In this document: positions 45,679 through 54,893 of the stretch, in pieces
How the letters are laid out: every line of letters begins with the position of its first letter
Numbering within the stretch: the first letter of the stretch is position 1
Assembly (NCBI GenBank): GCA_003676145.1
Contig: NAUB01000036.1
Location: 1-64,000, forward strand
Length of the DNA stretch: 64,000 bases
DNA from: a gamma proteobacterium symbiont of Stewartia floridana
GTDB lineage: Bacteria > Pseudomonadota > Gammaproteobacteria > Chromatiales > Chromatiaceae
Direction of reading: 5' to 3'
Translations under genes and position numbers: made by a program
The notes under the pieces: generated by a model
Told to the model about the DNA's origin: nothing
The model's database searches: none
Seen by the model: only the letters and a program-made list of their open reading frames with translations

Positions 45679-45702
45679 TCGTCTCTGCCTGTAAGTCCGG
45701 AC
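45679..45702 (-). promoter_or_regulatory. Shared operator-like motif, copy 2 (AraC unit promoter)
   Basis: On the minus strand GTCCGGACTTACA, six bases, GACGA, as at 44189-44212. It is 56 bases before the start of the 30-residue gene and 73 bases before apbE on the other strand, so it could act on either side. Conserved spacing and orientation make it a good operator candidate. Confidence 0.6.
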
Positions 45703-45774
45703 ACTCATCATGAAGAGACGTCGCATAGAATAAGGCGGTACAATTGTGGTTTGTCTCTATAGGGATCTGATTGG

Positions 45775-46821
45775 ATGGTTGGGATAGTTAGAATGCTGCT
45801 GCTGGTGGGATTGTTGGTGATCCTGCCCGGCTGCGACAAAGGACCGCAGGATCACCGCCAGACCCTGCTGGTGTTTGGTACTCTGCTGGATATCCAGGCC
45901 TATACCGATCAGCCGGAGCTGTTCAATGAGGCGGTCAGAGCGCTGGATAAGACCTTTCAAAAGATGCATCGGGAGTGGCATGCCTGGAAGGGAGAGGGGG
46001 AACTGGTCCGTCTGAATCGCGCACTGGCCGATGGCAAGTCTCTGCAGGTATCGGCAGAGCTCGCTGAGTTGCTGCAGCAAGCCAGACAATATGCGGTCGA
46101 CAGTGAGCAGATGTTCAACCCGGCGATCGGCCGGTTGATTGGCCTGTGGGGGTTTCACAGCGACCAGCCGCCAGGTGGACCGCCGCCGCAGAAGCTTGAG
46201 ATCGAGGCCTTGCTGAAGAGTAATCCAAACATGCAGGATCTGCGCTTTCAGGAGGGTCTGGTGAGTAGCACGAACCCCATGGTTGCCATCGATCTGGGTG
46301 CATTTGCCAAAGGCTACGCCTTGAATCTGGCCATCGATGAGCTGAAACGGATGGGGATTGGCAACGCGATTGTCAATGCAGGTGGTGATCTCTGCGTCTC
46401 CGGGCGGCATGGTGACAGACCCTGGGTCATCGGCATTCGACACCCCCTGGGAGAGGGGGTGATCGCCTCGCTTGGGGTGGCCGATGGGGAGTGCGTTCTG
46501 ACTTCGGGAAACTATGAGCGCTATCGGGAGTTTGAAGGAGTCCGCTATGCGCATATCATCGATCCGCGCAGTGGTTATCCGGTGGCTCATGTGGCCTCTG
46601 CAACCGTAATCAGTAAGCAGGGTGGGTTGGCCGATGCGGCGGCCACGGCACTGAGTGTGGCGGGACCGGTCGATTGGCCGCGAATCGCCGCGAAGATGGG
46701 ATTAACACAAGTGATGCTGGTGGACGATCAGGGGAAGGTCTATCTGACACCGCCGATGCAGTCGAGGATCAGTTTCCAGCAGAAGGTCGATGAGGTAGTG
46801 GTTGGGGCTGAGACTTTTTGA
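45775..46821 (+). CDS. apbE: ApbE, FAD:protein FMN transferase
   Basis: 348 residues. Lipoprotein signal with lipobox LPGC (Cys about 20). The ApbE fold follows, with VFGTLLDIQAY, AIDLGAFAKGYALNLAID and NAGGDLCVSG as the FAD- and metal-binding parts, and HIIDPRSGYPV with GLADAAATALSV at the end. It transfers FMN from FAD to Thr of target proteins outside the cytoplasm, such as NqrB/C or RnfD/G. No such target is in this window. Divergent from the AraC unit. Confidence 0.93.
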   Translation: MVGIVRMLLLVGLLVILPGCDKGPQDHRQTLLVFGTLLDIQAYTDQPELFNEAVRALDKTFQKMHREWHAWKGEGELVRLNRALADGKSLQVSAELAELLQQARQYAVDSEQMFNPAIGRLIGLWGFHSDQPPGGPPPQKLEIEALLKSNPNMQDLRFQEGLVSSTNPMVAIDLGAFAKGYALNLAIDELKRMGIGNAIVNAGGDLCVSGRHGDRPWVIGIRHPLGEGVIASLGVADGECVLTSGNYERYREFEGVRYAHIIDPRSGYPVAHVASATVISKQGGLADAAATALSVAGPVDWPRIAAKMGLTQVMLVDDQGKVYLTPPMQSRISFQQKVDEVVVGAETF

Positions 46822-46834
46822 TTGATATTTTTTA

Positions 46835-47115
46835 GTCCGCAAATGAACGCGAATGAACGCAAATCGGAGTTGCAGATTGGATAGGTATTTGGGATTGGAC
46901 CCACGTAGCGTAAAGCCTATTACTGTCGTTCCGCCAACTCACCATGAGCCCAGTAGATGCATAAAAGCCCCTCTCCCTTGATGGGAAGAGAGGCGCCATT
47001 CTCTCTGCCCATTCGGTAGGCTAATTATTTGCGGTGATTGGCGTCCATTCGCGGTTTGAAGAAATTGCTCCAAGCCTATCCGCATCAACAGAACCAATAG
47101 CGTTCATTAGCGGAC
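46835..47115. repeat. Palindromic repeat family R2, copy a
   Basis: Left end GTCCGCAAATGAACGCGAAT faces GCGTTCATTAGCGGAC at 47100-47115. An inner pair with GCGGTGATTGGCGTCCATTC at 47031-47050 resembles the other R2 copies. The middle holds a small hairpin of CTCTC/GAGAG type near 46970. It fills the whole gap between apbE and bioA and no gene was seen in it. Confidence 0.65.
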
Positions 47116-47120
47116 AGAAA

Positions 47121-48410
47121 TCAAATAGGACAACGTTCAACAACCTCGCACACCACTGAGGTGAGTCTGTTCAGATCTTCGTCTTCGATAATGAAGGGTG
47201 GCATCAGGTAGACCAGTTTGCCGAAGGGGCGTATCCAGACGCCGGCATCCACGAAGCATTGTTGAATATGTTTCATGTCGACCGGTTTTTTCAGCTCCAC
47301 AACACCGATCGCACCCAGTACCCGCACCTCTTCCACCTGGGGTAGTTCCCGGCATGGGGCGAGTCCCTGTTGCAGCCGTTGCTCAATGTTCTTGATCCGC
47401 TCCTGCCAGGGAGAGTTCAATAGCAGGTCGATACTGGTCAGCGCCGCACGGCAGGCCAGTGGGTTGGCCATGAAGGTCGGGCCGTGCATAAACAGTCCCG
47501 GTTCTCCCTGGCTGATGGTCTGGCTGATCTCCTCAGTCGTAAGGGTGGCGGCCAGGCTCATATAACCACCGGTAAGGGATTTGCCGACGCACATGATGTC
47601 CGGTGTGACATCCGCGTATTCACAGGCAAACAGTTTACCGGTACGACCAAATCCGGTCGCGATCTCGTCAAGGATCAGCAGCACTCCATACTGATCGCAG
47701 AGTCGACGAACCTCTTTAAGATACTCCACCGAGTAGAAGCGCATACCCCCGGTCCCTTGCACAATCGGTTCAAGCACCAGTGCGGCAATCTCATGACTAT
47801 ACTGCTCCAGCTTGTCGGTCAGTCCTTTTGCCCCATCTCCCTTGCAGGGGTGTCCGAAATAGCAGGTCGGCGCATCGGCGAAGTGCTGTTTTGGCAGGAT
47901 TTCGGAAAACAGACTGTGCATCCCTGTTTCTGGATCGCAGAGCGACATGGCGCCGAAGGTGTCGCCATGATAGCCCTTGCGGATGGTAAGAAAGCGCTGT
48001 TTTTCCGGGGCTCCCTTGTCATGCCAGTATTGGATCGCCATCTTCATGGCGACCTCTACCGAGACGGAGCCCGAATCGGAGAAAAATACGCTCTGCAGAG
48101 GATCCGGTGTGATTTCGATGAGTTTTCTGGCCAGATCCGTGGCGGGCTGGTGGGTCAGACCACCGAACATGATATGGGCCAGCTGTTGGGCCTGCTCGGC
48201 AATCGCCTGATTCATCTGTGGATGGTTATAACCGTGGATCGCGCACCACCAGGAGGACATGCCATCGATCAGCTCTCTGCCATCAGCCAGTGTAATGCGT
48301 ACACCGTCTGCGGATACCACAGGATAGACCGGTAGATCTGCACCAATTGCACTGTATGGGTGCCAAACATGCGCTTTATCAAAGGCTATCCACTCTTCAC
48401 TATTACTCAT
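47121..48410 (-). CDS. bioA: BioA, adenosylmethionine-8-amino-7-oxononanoate aminotransferase
   Basis: 429 residues; PLP-dependent class III aminotransferase that makes 7,8-diaminopelargonate in biotin synthesis. HVWHPYSAIG near the start and DGMSSWWCAIHGYNHP are BioA marks. The PLP lysine is in VGKSLTGGYMSL, and LILDEIATGFGRTG holds the cofactor Asp. It stands apart from other biotin genes, which are not in the window. Length matches the family. Confidence 0.95.
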   Translation of the reverse strand: MSNSEEWIAFDKAHVWHPYSAIGADLPVYPVVSADGVRITLADGRELIDGMSSWWCAIHGYNHPQMNQAIAEQAQQLAHIMFGGLTHQPATDLARKLIEITPDPLQSVFFSDSGSVSVEVAMKMAIQYWHDKGAPEKQRFLTIRKGYHGDTFGAMSLCDPETGMHSLFSEILPKQHFADAPTCYFGHPCKGDGAKGLTDKLEQYSHEIAALVLEPIVQGTGGMRFYSVEYLKEVRRLCDQYGVLLILDEIATGFGRTGKLFACEYADVTPDIMCVGKSLTGGYMSLAATLTTEEISQTISQGEPGLFMHGPTFMANPLACRAALTSIDLLLNSPWQERIKNIEQRLQQGLAPCRELPQVEEVRVLGAIGVVELKKPVDMKHIQQCFVDAGVWIRPFGKLVYLMPPFIIEDEDLNRLTSVVCEVVERCPI

Positions 48411-48739
48411 AAAGTAAGCTGTCTGTTGATTCGGGATGCAGAGATTAACAGATATTAGTCTGTCGGGATAATGCTCCAGATGTGATCGGCAGCCCCTTAA
48501 TCGAATTAAAATCCTAATCCCACCGAACAGGAATATCAGGCCAATGAGCCATTTTCTTTCGCTGTCCGATATGATAACTATGGAGATTCCCAGGGCCTGT
48601 CAACGTGGATCCCATAGGGTTCGTGTTAACAATTCCTTACACTAAAACCGCATGCCCGATAGGGACAAGGCATACAACCATCAGCTAATGACCGGAATCA
48701 CTGGCTGTATTCCTGCGGTTAATAACAGAGGAGTAAACG
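48411..48739. other. Intergenic region with a decayed R1 repeat
   Basis: No gene seen. A weak R1 copy lies at 48593-48631. The bioA promoter and the promoter of the CDGSH gene should be here; no good boxes picked. Confidence 0.4.
48593..48631. repeat. Decayed R1 repeat, copy d
   Basis: GGGCCTGTCAACGTGGATCC is clearly the R1 left end with a few changes, and TTCGTGTTAACA the right arm, but the final GGCCC is lost and the internal part is nearly gone. Flanked by CA at the left, as in copy c. Confidence 0.6.
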
Positions 48740-48985
48740 ATGGATAAACCTGTAGTAGCGGCCAAACAACCGATCGATGTGGATCTCGTGGCTGGCAAAG
48801 AGTATTGGTGGTGTGCCTGTGGAAGGTCCGACAGTCAGCCGTTTTGTGACGGTTCGCATCGCGGTACCGGCATCGAGCCCCTCGGTTTCAAGGCGGAGAA
48901 GAATGGTGAAGCCTGGCTCTGCCGCTGCAAACAGACCAAAACGCCACCTTACTGCGACGGTAGCCATAAACAGGTGGAAGATTAG
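48740..48985 (+). CDS. CDGSH iron-sulfur protein (two CDGSH motifs)
   Basis: 81 residues. Two CDGSH-type motifs: CACGRSDSQPFCDGSH (about 25-40) and CRCKQTKTPPYCDGSH (about 61-76). Each would hold a 2Fe-2S cluster with 3 Cys and 1 His. Proteins of this double type are small redox or Fe-S-transfer proteins of unknown partner. AGAGGAG lies 6 bases before the ATG. Monocistronic; a hairpin follows at 49098. Confidence 0.93.
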   Translation: MDKPVVAAKQPIDVDLVAGKEYWWCACGRSDSQPFCDGSHRGTGIEPLGFKAEKNGEAWLCRCKQTKTPPYCDGSHKQVED

Positions 48986-49097
48986 ACGTACTTAGCGTCG
49001 GGCAACGGAGATCCATTAAGCTGGAGCGTCGTGGCTGAATGGCACTTATTATCAAGCGCCAATATGCACATCGCATCTCAATATCTCAAAGGATTTT

Positions 49098-49116
49098 GGT
49101 GGGGCCCTGCCCCACC
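49098..49116. terminator. Hairpin between the CDGSH gene and the GGDEF gene
   Basis: GGTGGGGC pairs perfectly with GCCCCACC around CCT. It sits between two convergent genes; the minus-strand side is followed by AAAATCC. Confidence 0.6.
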
Positions 49117-49145
49117 TAATGCCGGTTCACTCAGTTCCATTCGGG

Positions 49146-50291
49146 CTAAGCCCCATTATTGCTATCCAAAACGCCTTTGTCTGAGTGCTTCACGGCGGAA
49201 CCCTCCGGAACTTCATGTTCGATCCGGTTCCTGCCTTTCGATTTGGCAATGTAGAGGGCCTGATCGGCACAGGCCAGTAGATGGCTACCAAGCTCTTTGT
49301 GGTGGCTTTTTCCCAGCATTGGCAGCGTTTCACTGACGCCGATGGAGACACTCAACTGCAGGCTCTCCCCCTGGTCCAGATAGATCGGATGCGAATTGAC
49401 CTCGAGGCGAATCCGCTCTGCCAGCAGCAGCGCCTCTGACAGGTTGGTTTGAGGTAGCAGTATGGCAAACTCTTCACCACCGTATCGGGTGGCCACATCA
49501 CTGGCACGTAACTGGGAGCGGATCCGTTTTGCCAGCTCTCTCAACACCTGGTCCCCGGCCGGGTGACCATAATTGTCATTGATCCGTTTGAAATGGTCGG
49601 CATCGATAAACAGGCAGCTCAGCGGCTGACGATAACGGCTGGACCGGGAGAGCTCCTCTTCCAGACGACGATCCAGATAGCGGCGGTTGTGCAGTTCCGT
49701 GAGTGGGTCGGTAAGACCGCTGATCAGCAGACGTTCCCGGTTGGTGACGTTTTCCAGACAGACACCACAAATGGTGGCCAGGCGGGCGAGAAAGTCTGTT
49801 GCATGCTGCCGGGTAAACCGGTTGGCATCCTGACTGCCCAGATTGATGCTGCCCACCAGATGGTTGCTGCAGATCAGTGGCAGGATGGCGATACTTTTAA
49901 GATTGCTGGGGCGATCGAACAGGTTGTTGTATTCCGGGGTGAGAAAAGGGCCCAGCCAGGGGCTCTTGAGTCGAAGAAAGCGCTGATTGATGACACCCAG
50001 ATCATCGACGAAACGGACGTAGGGGAATGCATCGATGGGAATGCCGTTGTTACTCAGCAGGTGCCGGATCTCATGGTCTGGATCCAACATCAGTAACTGA
50101 ATACTGTCGACCTCAAACGAGGCGAGCAGACCTTCGCTCATACCGCTCAGCAGTTCGCCCAGGCTTTCGGCGCTCAGCAACTCGAGCTCCCGGGCATAGA
50201 ACCGCCCCAGGGTCTCCTGGTTCTCCACAGCCTTACGGGTCAGTTCTTTCAAACGGAGACGTAGGATTCGGTTTTCTTCTTTAAGATCCAT
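49146..50291 (-). CDS. DUF484/GAF-type diguanylate cyclase
   Basis: 381 residues, soluble. N-terminal coiled segment and DUF484/GAF-like sensor (about 1-195), then GGDEF domain (about 205-365). The active motif is GGEEF in RYGGEEFAILLPQ with an RxxD site (RASD) before it, so it should make c-di-GMP and be subject to product inhibition. There is no EAL domain, unlike the other three c-di-GMP proteins here. Its 3' end is a short tail. Confidence 0.9.
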   Translation of the reverse strand: MDLKEENRILRLRLKELTRKAVENQETLGRFYARELELLSAESLGELLSGMSEGLLASFEVDSIQLLMLDPDHEIRHLLSNNGIPIDAFPYVRFVDDLGVINQRFLRLKSPWLGPFLTPEYNNLFDRPSNLKSIAILPLICSNHLVGSINLGSQDANRFTRQHATDFLARLATICGVCLENVTNRERLLISGLTDPLTELHNRRYLDRRLEEELSRSSRYRQPLSCLFIDADHFKRINDNYGHPAGDQVLRELAKRIRSQLRASDVATRYGGEEFAILLPQTNLSEALLLAERIRLEVNSHPIYLDQGESLQLSVSIGVSETLPMLGKSHHKELGSHLLACADQALYIAKSKGRNRIEHEVPEGSAVKHSDKGVLDSNNGA

Positions 50292-50390
50292 TTATGTTAC
50301 GTAATCGCCACCTGGGTGGAGTATCGGCCAGCCACAGGTGATCTTGAATTCTGATCGTTACATTATTTACCGCGTGGCCCACCAGGTTGC

Positions 50391-51425
50391 TCAGAGACCG
50401 CTGCCGACCCGCCAGAGCTGATAGTCGGGCTGATTGATGTAACCACGACTGGTGATGTAAGTGATTACATTGCGCAATCGGTAGAAACGCACCACCGAAT
50501 CGACCCGGATGATCTCATTGCCCCGTTCATCGAAGAACAGCAGAGAGGGGGTGTAGAAGAGTCCAAGCTGTTTGGCCCATTGGCTGGCGTTGGTCTTCTG
50601 TCCATCCGGGGTGATGATCGGCGTATCGGAGCGAATATCGAGCTGTACATTGTCGAACGATCTGACCAGCTTGTTGATCGCCGGATCTCTCAATGGCTGA
50701 CCATGCAGCACATCGCAGGCATGGCAGTTACCCTGTTCGAAAAACACCACCAGTGGGCGCTGACCCGGGAACCGGCTGCGGTCGAGATTGTGTGGCGGTG
50801 GGATGAAGAACTCCTCTTCGTTGAGGTCGCCCGGTTCAAATGCCGTATTCTCCTCGCCTCTGGCGAGATAGTCAGGAAAGCTCTCGTTACGATAGTGTTG
50901 ATCGGCAACAAACTCCAGGGCCGCACGAAACTGATAGGGAGGGTAGTAGCCCCGCAGCCGTAGCACCTCATCCCCCTGTTGATTGAAAAAGATCAGCGAC
51001 GGGGTGAAGTTTGTTTTTTCACGTAAGGCGAAATCCCTTTGTGTGAGGGTCTCCCCACTCAGGGTGGTCAGCTCTTCACTGCTCCAGATATCGATCGGAA
51101 TGATATCGAAGTGGCGGCGGGTGTAGGTGGTAATGTCACTGAGACCGAAGTTGACCTCCAGCAGCATCTTGCAATAGGCGCAGCGTTTTTGGCCAAAGTA
51201 GAGAACAATCCCTTTTTTATCATCCTCCACCGCCTCTTCCAGATCCGCCGGTAGATCGAGAAAACTCTTTTTGAACCAATCCGGGTATTGCAGCAGATCT
51301 TCCAGGGGGAAGTCGTCGAACGCGTAGGCATCATCTTCGGATTCGATGGCGAAGAGTTGATGGTATGGGATGAATAGCAGGGATACCCACAGGATCAGCA
51401 ATAGTATTCTGCGTTGCTTGGTCAT
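50391..51425 (-). CDS. Secreted protein with two thioredoxin domains (SoxW-like)
   Basis: 344 residues. Signal peptide about 1-27 (LLILWVSLLFIPYHQLF). Two thioredoxin-like halves: the first with CAYC (about 82-85; KRCAYCKMLLEVNF), the second with CHAC (about 238-241; GNCHACDVLHGQPL). Each has a partner cis-Pro loop (TPSLIFF and TPSLLFF). It is periplasmic and probably reduces disulfides or carries electrons to a partner. SoxW-like thioredoxins of sulfur oxidation resemble it, but no sox gene is in the window. Confidence 0.85.
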   Translation of the reverse strand: MTKQRRILLLILWVSLLFIPYHQLFAIESEDDAYAFDDFPLEDLLQYPDWFKKSFLDLPADLEEAVEDDKKGIVLYFGQKRCAYCKMLLEVNFGLSDITTYTRRHFDIIPIDIWSSEELTTLSGETLTQRDFALREKTNFTPSLIFFNQQGDEVLRLRGYYPPYQFRAALEFVADQHYRNESFPDYLARGEENTAFEPGDLNEEEFFIPPPHNLDRSRFPGQRPLVVFFEQGNCHACDVLHGQPLRDPAINKLVRSFDNVQLDIRSDTPIITPDGQKTNASQWAKQLGLFYTPSLLFFDERGNEIIRVDSVVRFYRLRNVITYITSRGYINQPDYQLWRVGSGL

Positions 51426-51805
51426 AGATCTTGGCTCATGTTGGAGCCCGGAGCGTTTCCAATTCCATCGGCACCAGAGTTAATCCAAACCCAATAGGGT
51501 AATTGTGGTGTGATGGGGCATGTTATTCGTGAGCACTGATGGATTGCCGTGATTGCGGCGCCATTCCTGCTGTGGAACGACCCTGGGTGCTCTTTATTGA
51601 TATCCCTTCAGTCTAGCTGACTGAAAGGAAAATCTGAACAGGTATTGGTATTTGATGTCTGAATTGGCTATCGTTCCGTGAGAGACGGGGTTGTCGTAGA
51701 GGAGCATCGATTGGGCATGCCTCGCGGTCTCGATTTTATAAGTTAGGGTAGTAGCCTTACTGCAGCCTGTGTGGCTCTGGAAGGCCGGTATGGAGAATAT
51801 TAAAG
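51426..51805. other. Intergenic region between divergent genes
   Basis: No gene found. An inverted repeat TTCAGTC-TAGCT-GACTGAA lies at 51607-51625. It is a possible regulatory or terminator structure. It separates the thioredoxin gene (minus) from the secreted protein at 51806 (plus). Confidence 0.4.
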
Positions 51806-52357
51806 ATGAAAAAAACTGCACTTTATGTGGCAACTTTGGCGCTCTTCACATCCATCACCGCAAAGGCTGAGGGGGATCCGGCAGCCTACTGCAAGCAAGC
51901 GGCAAAACTCTACCAGGATAATGATATAGCGGGTGCTGTGGAGGAGGCCAAATGGTGCCTGGAGTCCCTCGAGCAGATTCAACAGTCACAAAAAGGCGAC
52001 CGTTTTGCCAAAAAGGTGGCCGGCTGGCAACGGGGAGAGGTTTCAAAGCACAAAGCCATGGGCATGTCGATGATTGAGACCGAGTACAGCAAAGGCAATA
52101 AGTACATCAAGGTCAGTTACAACAGTGGTGTCAGTGGTATGGGGGCGATGTTCAGTCAGATGGGGCTGGCCGGTGGCGGCAAGAAGATCCGCCTGGGGCG
52201 CTATACCGGTCTGGTGATGGAAGAGGGTAGAAACAATGAGATTCTGATCGGTCTGAAGATGACCCAGGGCATGGTCAATCTCTCCTCCGATACCGCTTCG
52301 ATGGCTGAGCTTCAGGCCTTTGCCAAAGCCTTTCCGATCAAGGACATCGATCAGTAA
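51806..52357 (+). CDS. Secreted hypothetical protein
   Basis: 183 residues. Signal peptide 1-21 (KKTALYVATLALFTSITAKA). The mature part has a helical segment with two Cys (YCKQAAKLYQDNDIAGA and AKWCLESLEQIQ, which may form a disulfide), then a beta-rich domain with a Met/Gly-rich strand (GMGAMFSQMGLAGGG) and a conserved-looking NEILIGLKMTQG end. GGAG precedes the ATG. I do not recognise the family. Likely periplasmic. Confidence 0.75.
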   Translation: MKKTALYVATLALFTSITAKAEGDPAAYCKQAAKLYQDNDIAGAVEEAKWCLESLEQIQQSQKGDRFAKKVAGWQRGEVSKHKAMGMSMIETEYSKGNKYIKVSYNSGVSGMGAMFSQMGLAGGGKKIRLGRYTGLVMEEGRNNEILIGLKMTQGMVNLSSDTASMAELQAFAKAFPIKDIDQ

Positions 52358-52430
52358 TACCGATTCAGTCCGTCAGTCCACGGGTTCCCGGAGTTGCAGG
52401 AACCCGTCTCAATTGATGATGCCTCGGCAC

Positions 52431-53225
52431 TCAGCCGAGGTATCCAGTCCATTCAATGCTGCTATCGCCAAACACCAGAAAATGGGGATTGAGCAGTGAA
52501 TCCTTGGTGTTGTAGCTGAGTCTCTCACCCGTCAATGTGGTGACCTCTCCCCCTGCGGCTTCCACCACGGCCTGTGCCGCCCCGGTATCCCACTCAGAGG
52601 TTGGGCCCAAGCGGGGGTAGACATCGGCCAGGCCTTCCGCGACCAGGCAGAGCTTGAGTGAGCTACCCATGCTGACCAGCTCATGTTCACCCAGATTATC
52701 GAGAAAGCGTTGCAGGGAGTCCCCGGCATGGGAGCGGCTGCCAGCCACCCGGGCCGGTTTCCGGCAATTGGCTGTCACCCTGATCCTCTGCGGTGGCTGG
52801 TTATCGATCTGTTTGCTGGCGCTCTGTCCCGGAATGCCGTAGTAGAGGGTCTTGATGACCGGGGCGTAGACCGCCCCGAAGCTGGGTTTATGGTCGTCGA
52901 TGAGGGCGATATTGACGGTGAACTCCCCATTTCTTTTGACAAACTCACGGGTGCCGTCCAGGGGGTCGATCAGCCAATAGCGCTGCCAGCTGCTTCGGGT
53001 GGCGAAGGGGACTTTGGCTGACTCTTCGGAGAGTACCGGTATCTCCGGAGTGAGTCGTTCCAGGGTCGAGACGATCAGCTGGTGAGCAGCCAGGTCGGCC
53101 GCAGTGAGGGGTGAGTTGTCCTGTTTGGTCTCGATTTCGAATTCGGTCTCGTAGATTTCCAGGATCGCCTCGCCGGCCTCACGGATAAGGTTCAACAGTT
53201 GATCGATCGGTATCGGGAGTGTCAT
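52431..53225 (-). CDS. cysQ: CysQ, 3'(2'),5'-bisphosphate nucleotidase
   Basis: 264 residues of the inositol-monophosphatase fold. Metal-binding motifs LSEESAK, DPLDGTREF (about 89-97) and the later WDTGAAQAVVEAAGG. It removes the 3'-phosphate of PAP, the by-product of sulfate assimilation, preventing its build-up. It overlaps the nudE gene by 4 bases and is translated with it. The fold and pairing make the name secure. Confidence 0.93.
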   Translation of the reverse strand: MTLPIPIDQLLNLIREAGEAILEIYETEFEIETKQDNSPLTAADLAAHQLIVSTLERLTPEIPVLSEESAKVPFATRSSWQRYWLIDPLDGTREFVKRNGEFTVNIALIDDHKPSFGAVYAPVIKTLYYGIPGQSASKQIDNQPPQRIRVTANCRKPARVAGSRSHAGDSLQRFLDNLGEHELVSMGSSLKLCLVAEGLADVYPRLGPTSEWDTGAAQAVVEAAGGEVTTLTGERLSYNTKDSLLNPHFLVFGDSSIEWTGYLG

Positions 53226-53758
53226 GTCAATACGTTCCTTGCCAGGCAGAGCGCCGCTATGGAGCGCGCCTCCGTAAAATCGGCTTGTGCGATTAGATTG
53301 TCCCAGTCGGAGAGTTTCCAGGGGACTACCTCGATGGGTTCAGGCTCATCCCCGACCAGTTGTTGGGGGTAGAGGTCGCGGGCGAGGATAGCATAGGTGT
53401 GGTGCTGGATGTAGGCCGGCGCAATGGTGAAGGTCTTGATTATTTCAAGCTTTCTCGCGGCATAGCCCACCTCTTCCTGCATCTCCCGATTGGCAGCCTG
53501 CAGGGGATCCTCACCTGGCTCCATACGGCCCTTGGGCAGTGCCAGTTGGTAGTCCTGGCTGCCGGCGGAGTATTCGCGGATCAGCAGTACGGTCTCATCA
53601 TCCAGCATGGGTATCACCAGAACCGAGCCTGTTGTGCCGCCAAGCAGGCGCTCATAGACCCGTTTCTCCCCATTGCCGAACTCCAGAGCCAGCTGTTCGA
53701 CCCGAAACAGGCGGGTTTCTGCGATCAATTGTTGTGAAACGATCTTGGGTTTTGTCAC
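53222..53758 (-). CDS. nudE: NudE, ADP-compound Nudix hydrolase
   Basis: 178 residues. A Nudix box with the standard pattern G-x5-E-x7-REUxEExGU runs about 75-97 (GRMEPGEDPLQAAN, then REMQEEVGY). NudE cleaves ADP-ribose, NADH and similar ADP compounds. It is upstream of cysQ, overlapping by 4 bases. A pairing of nudE with cysQ is common in gammaproteobacteria. Confidence 0.9.
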   Translation of the reverse strand: MTKPKIVSQQLIAETRLFRVEQLALEFGNGEKRVYERLLGGTTGSVLVIPMLDDETVLLIREYSAGSQDYQLALPKGRMEPGEDPLQAANREMQEEVGYAARKLEIIKTFTIAPAYIQHHTYAILARDLYPQQLVGDEPEPIEVVPWKLSDWDNLIAQADFTEARSIAALCLARNVLT

Positions 53759-53795
53759 TGTGTTCTATTTCGTTTTCCGAGTTGGGAGAGATTGT

Positions 53796-53884
53796 CCGCC
53801 AATAAACGGGAATCACCGGGATTCTACGCAAATAGAGATCGTAATGTGAAAGTTAATCGCGGTATTTTGCGTTTATTGGCGGTT
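53796..53884. repeat. Palindromic repeat family R2, copy b
   Basis: Left CCGCCAATAAACGGGAATC faces GCGTTTATTGGCGG on the right. The middle (ACGCAAATAGAGATC ... AATGTGAAAGTTA) closely matches copy c at 54717-54817. It lies just upstream of the nudE start. Confidence 0.7.
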
Positions 53885-54021
53885 TGTTCTTTTAAGACAG
53901 GGACATCCAGGTTAAAGGGTTGTTTCTAAGGCATCAACCGCGCAGAGCTGAGTTTACGAACCGTGCGCCGAGTCGGATGGCATGAGACAATAGGGGCCGG
54001 GTAAATAATTCGAGCGGTACT

Positions 54022-54690
54022 ATGATTCCCTGGAATGAGATCGACGCTGTTTTGCTGGATATGGATGGCACCCTGCTGGACCTCCATTTCGACAACCATT
54101 TCTGGCTGGAGTATGTTCCCGCCCGCTATGCGGAGGCCAAGGGGATCCCCCTGGCTGAGGCGACAGAGGAGCTGCTGGGGCGCTACAAAAGCGTCGAAGG
54201 CACCCTCGACTGGTACTGTGTGGATCACTGGAGCCGGGAGCTGGAGCTGGATATCGTGCTGCTCAAGGAGGAGGTGGATCATCTGATCTCCGTACATCCC
54301 CATGTGATCGATTTTCTCGATCAGCTGATGTGTGCCGGTAAGGAGCGGGTGCTGGTAACCAACGCCCATCAGAAGACCCTGGCATTGAAGATGGAGAAGA
54401 CCCGCTTGGCCGGTTTCTTCAATCAGGTCATCTCATCCCATCAGCTGGGACTGCCGAAAGAGCATCCGGAGTTCTGGAATCGTCTGCAGAATCTGCACCC
54501 TTTCGATCCTCAACGCACCCTGTTTGTCGATGACAGTCCGGCGGTGCTCAAATCGGCTCAGGCTTATGGCCTGAAATGGATCCTGGCAATCCTCAAGCCG
54601 GACTCGAAACAGCCGCTGCGGGAGAGTGGTGATTTCCAGGCTATCGAGGATTTTTCAGAGATCACCCAGGGGTTGCGCTGTCTGATCTAA
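54022..54690 (+). CDS. yrfG: YrfG-like HAD nucleotidase (GMP/IMP)
   Basis: 222 residues. Motif I LLDMDGTLLD (near residues 11-20), motif II VLVTNAHQKT with Thr/Asn, Lys in motif III and DDSPAVLKSA (motif IV) near 172. It matches the YrfG subgroup that dephosphorylates GMP and IMP. The nudE-yrfG neighbourhood is also found in E. coli. No ribosome site stands out, but GAGCGG lies near the ATG. Confidence 0.87.
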   Translation: MIPWNEIDAVLLDMDGTLLDLHFDNHFWLEYVPARYAEAKGIPLAEATEELLGRYKSVEGTLDWYCVDHWSRELELDIVLLKEEVDHLISVHPHVIDFLDQLMCAGKERVLVTNAHQKTLALKMEKTRLAGFFNQVISSHQLGLPKEHPEFWNRLQNLHPFDPQRTLFVDDSPAVLKSAQAYGLKWILAILKPDSKQPLRESGDFQAIEDFSEITQGLRCLI

Positions 54691-54716
54691 GGCTGAATGG
54701 CACTTACTTAAAAACA

Positions 54717-54817
54717 AACCGCCAATGAACGCCAATCACCGCGATTTTACGCAAATAAATATCCCAATGTGAAAGTTATTGGCGGCATTTTGCGGTGATT
54801 CGCGTTCATTGGCGGTT
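54717..54817. repeat. Palindromic repeat family R2, copy c
   Basis: Left AACCGCCAATGAACGCCAAT faces GCGTTCATTGGCGGTT at the right; the middle closely matches copy b. GGCTGAATGGCACTTA (54691-54706) lies just before it and also at 49033-49048, and a variant at 56871-56886. Confidence 0.75.
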
Positions 54818-54893
54818 AATCTCGTAAGGTGGTTCCGCTTCTTTGGTCGCCGAGTTAATAATATAAGTGTTTGGTGATTCCTGGAGCACTGGA

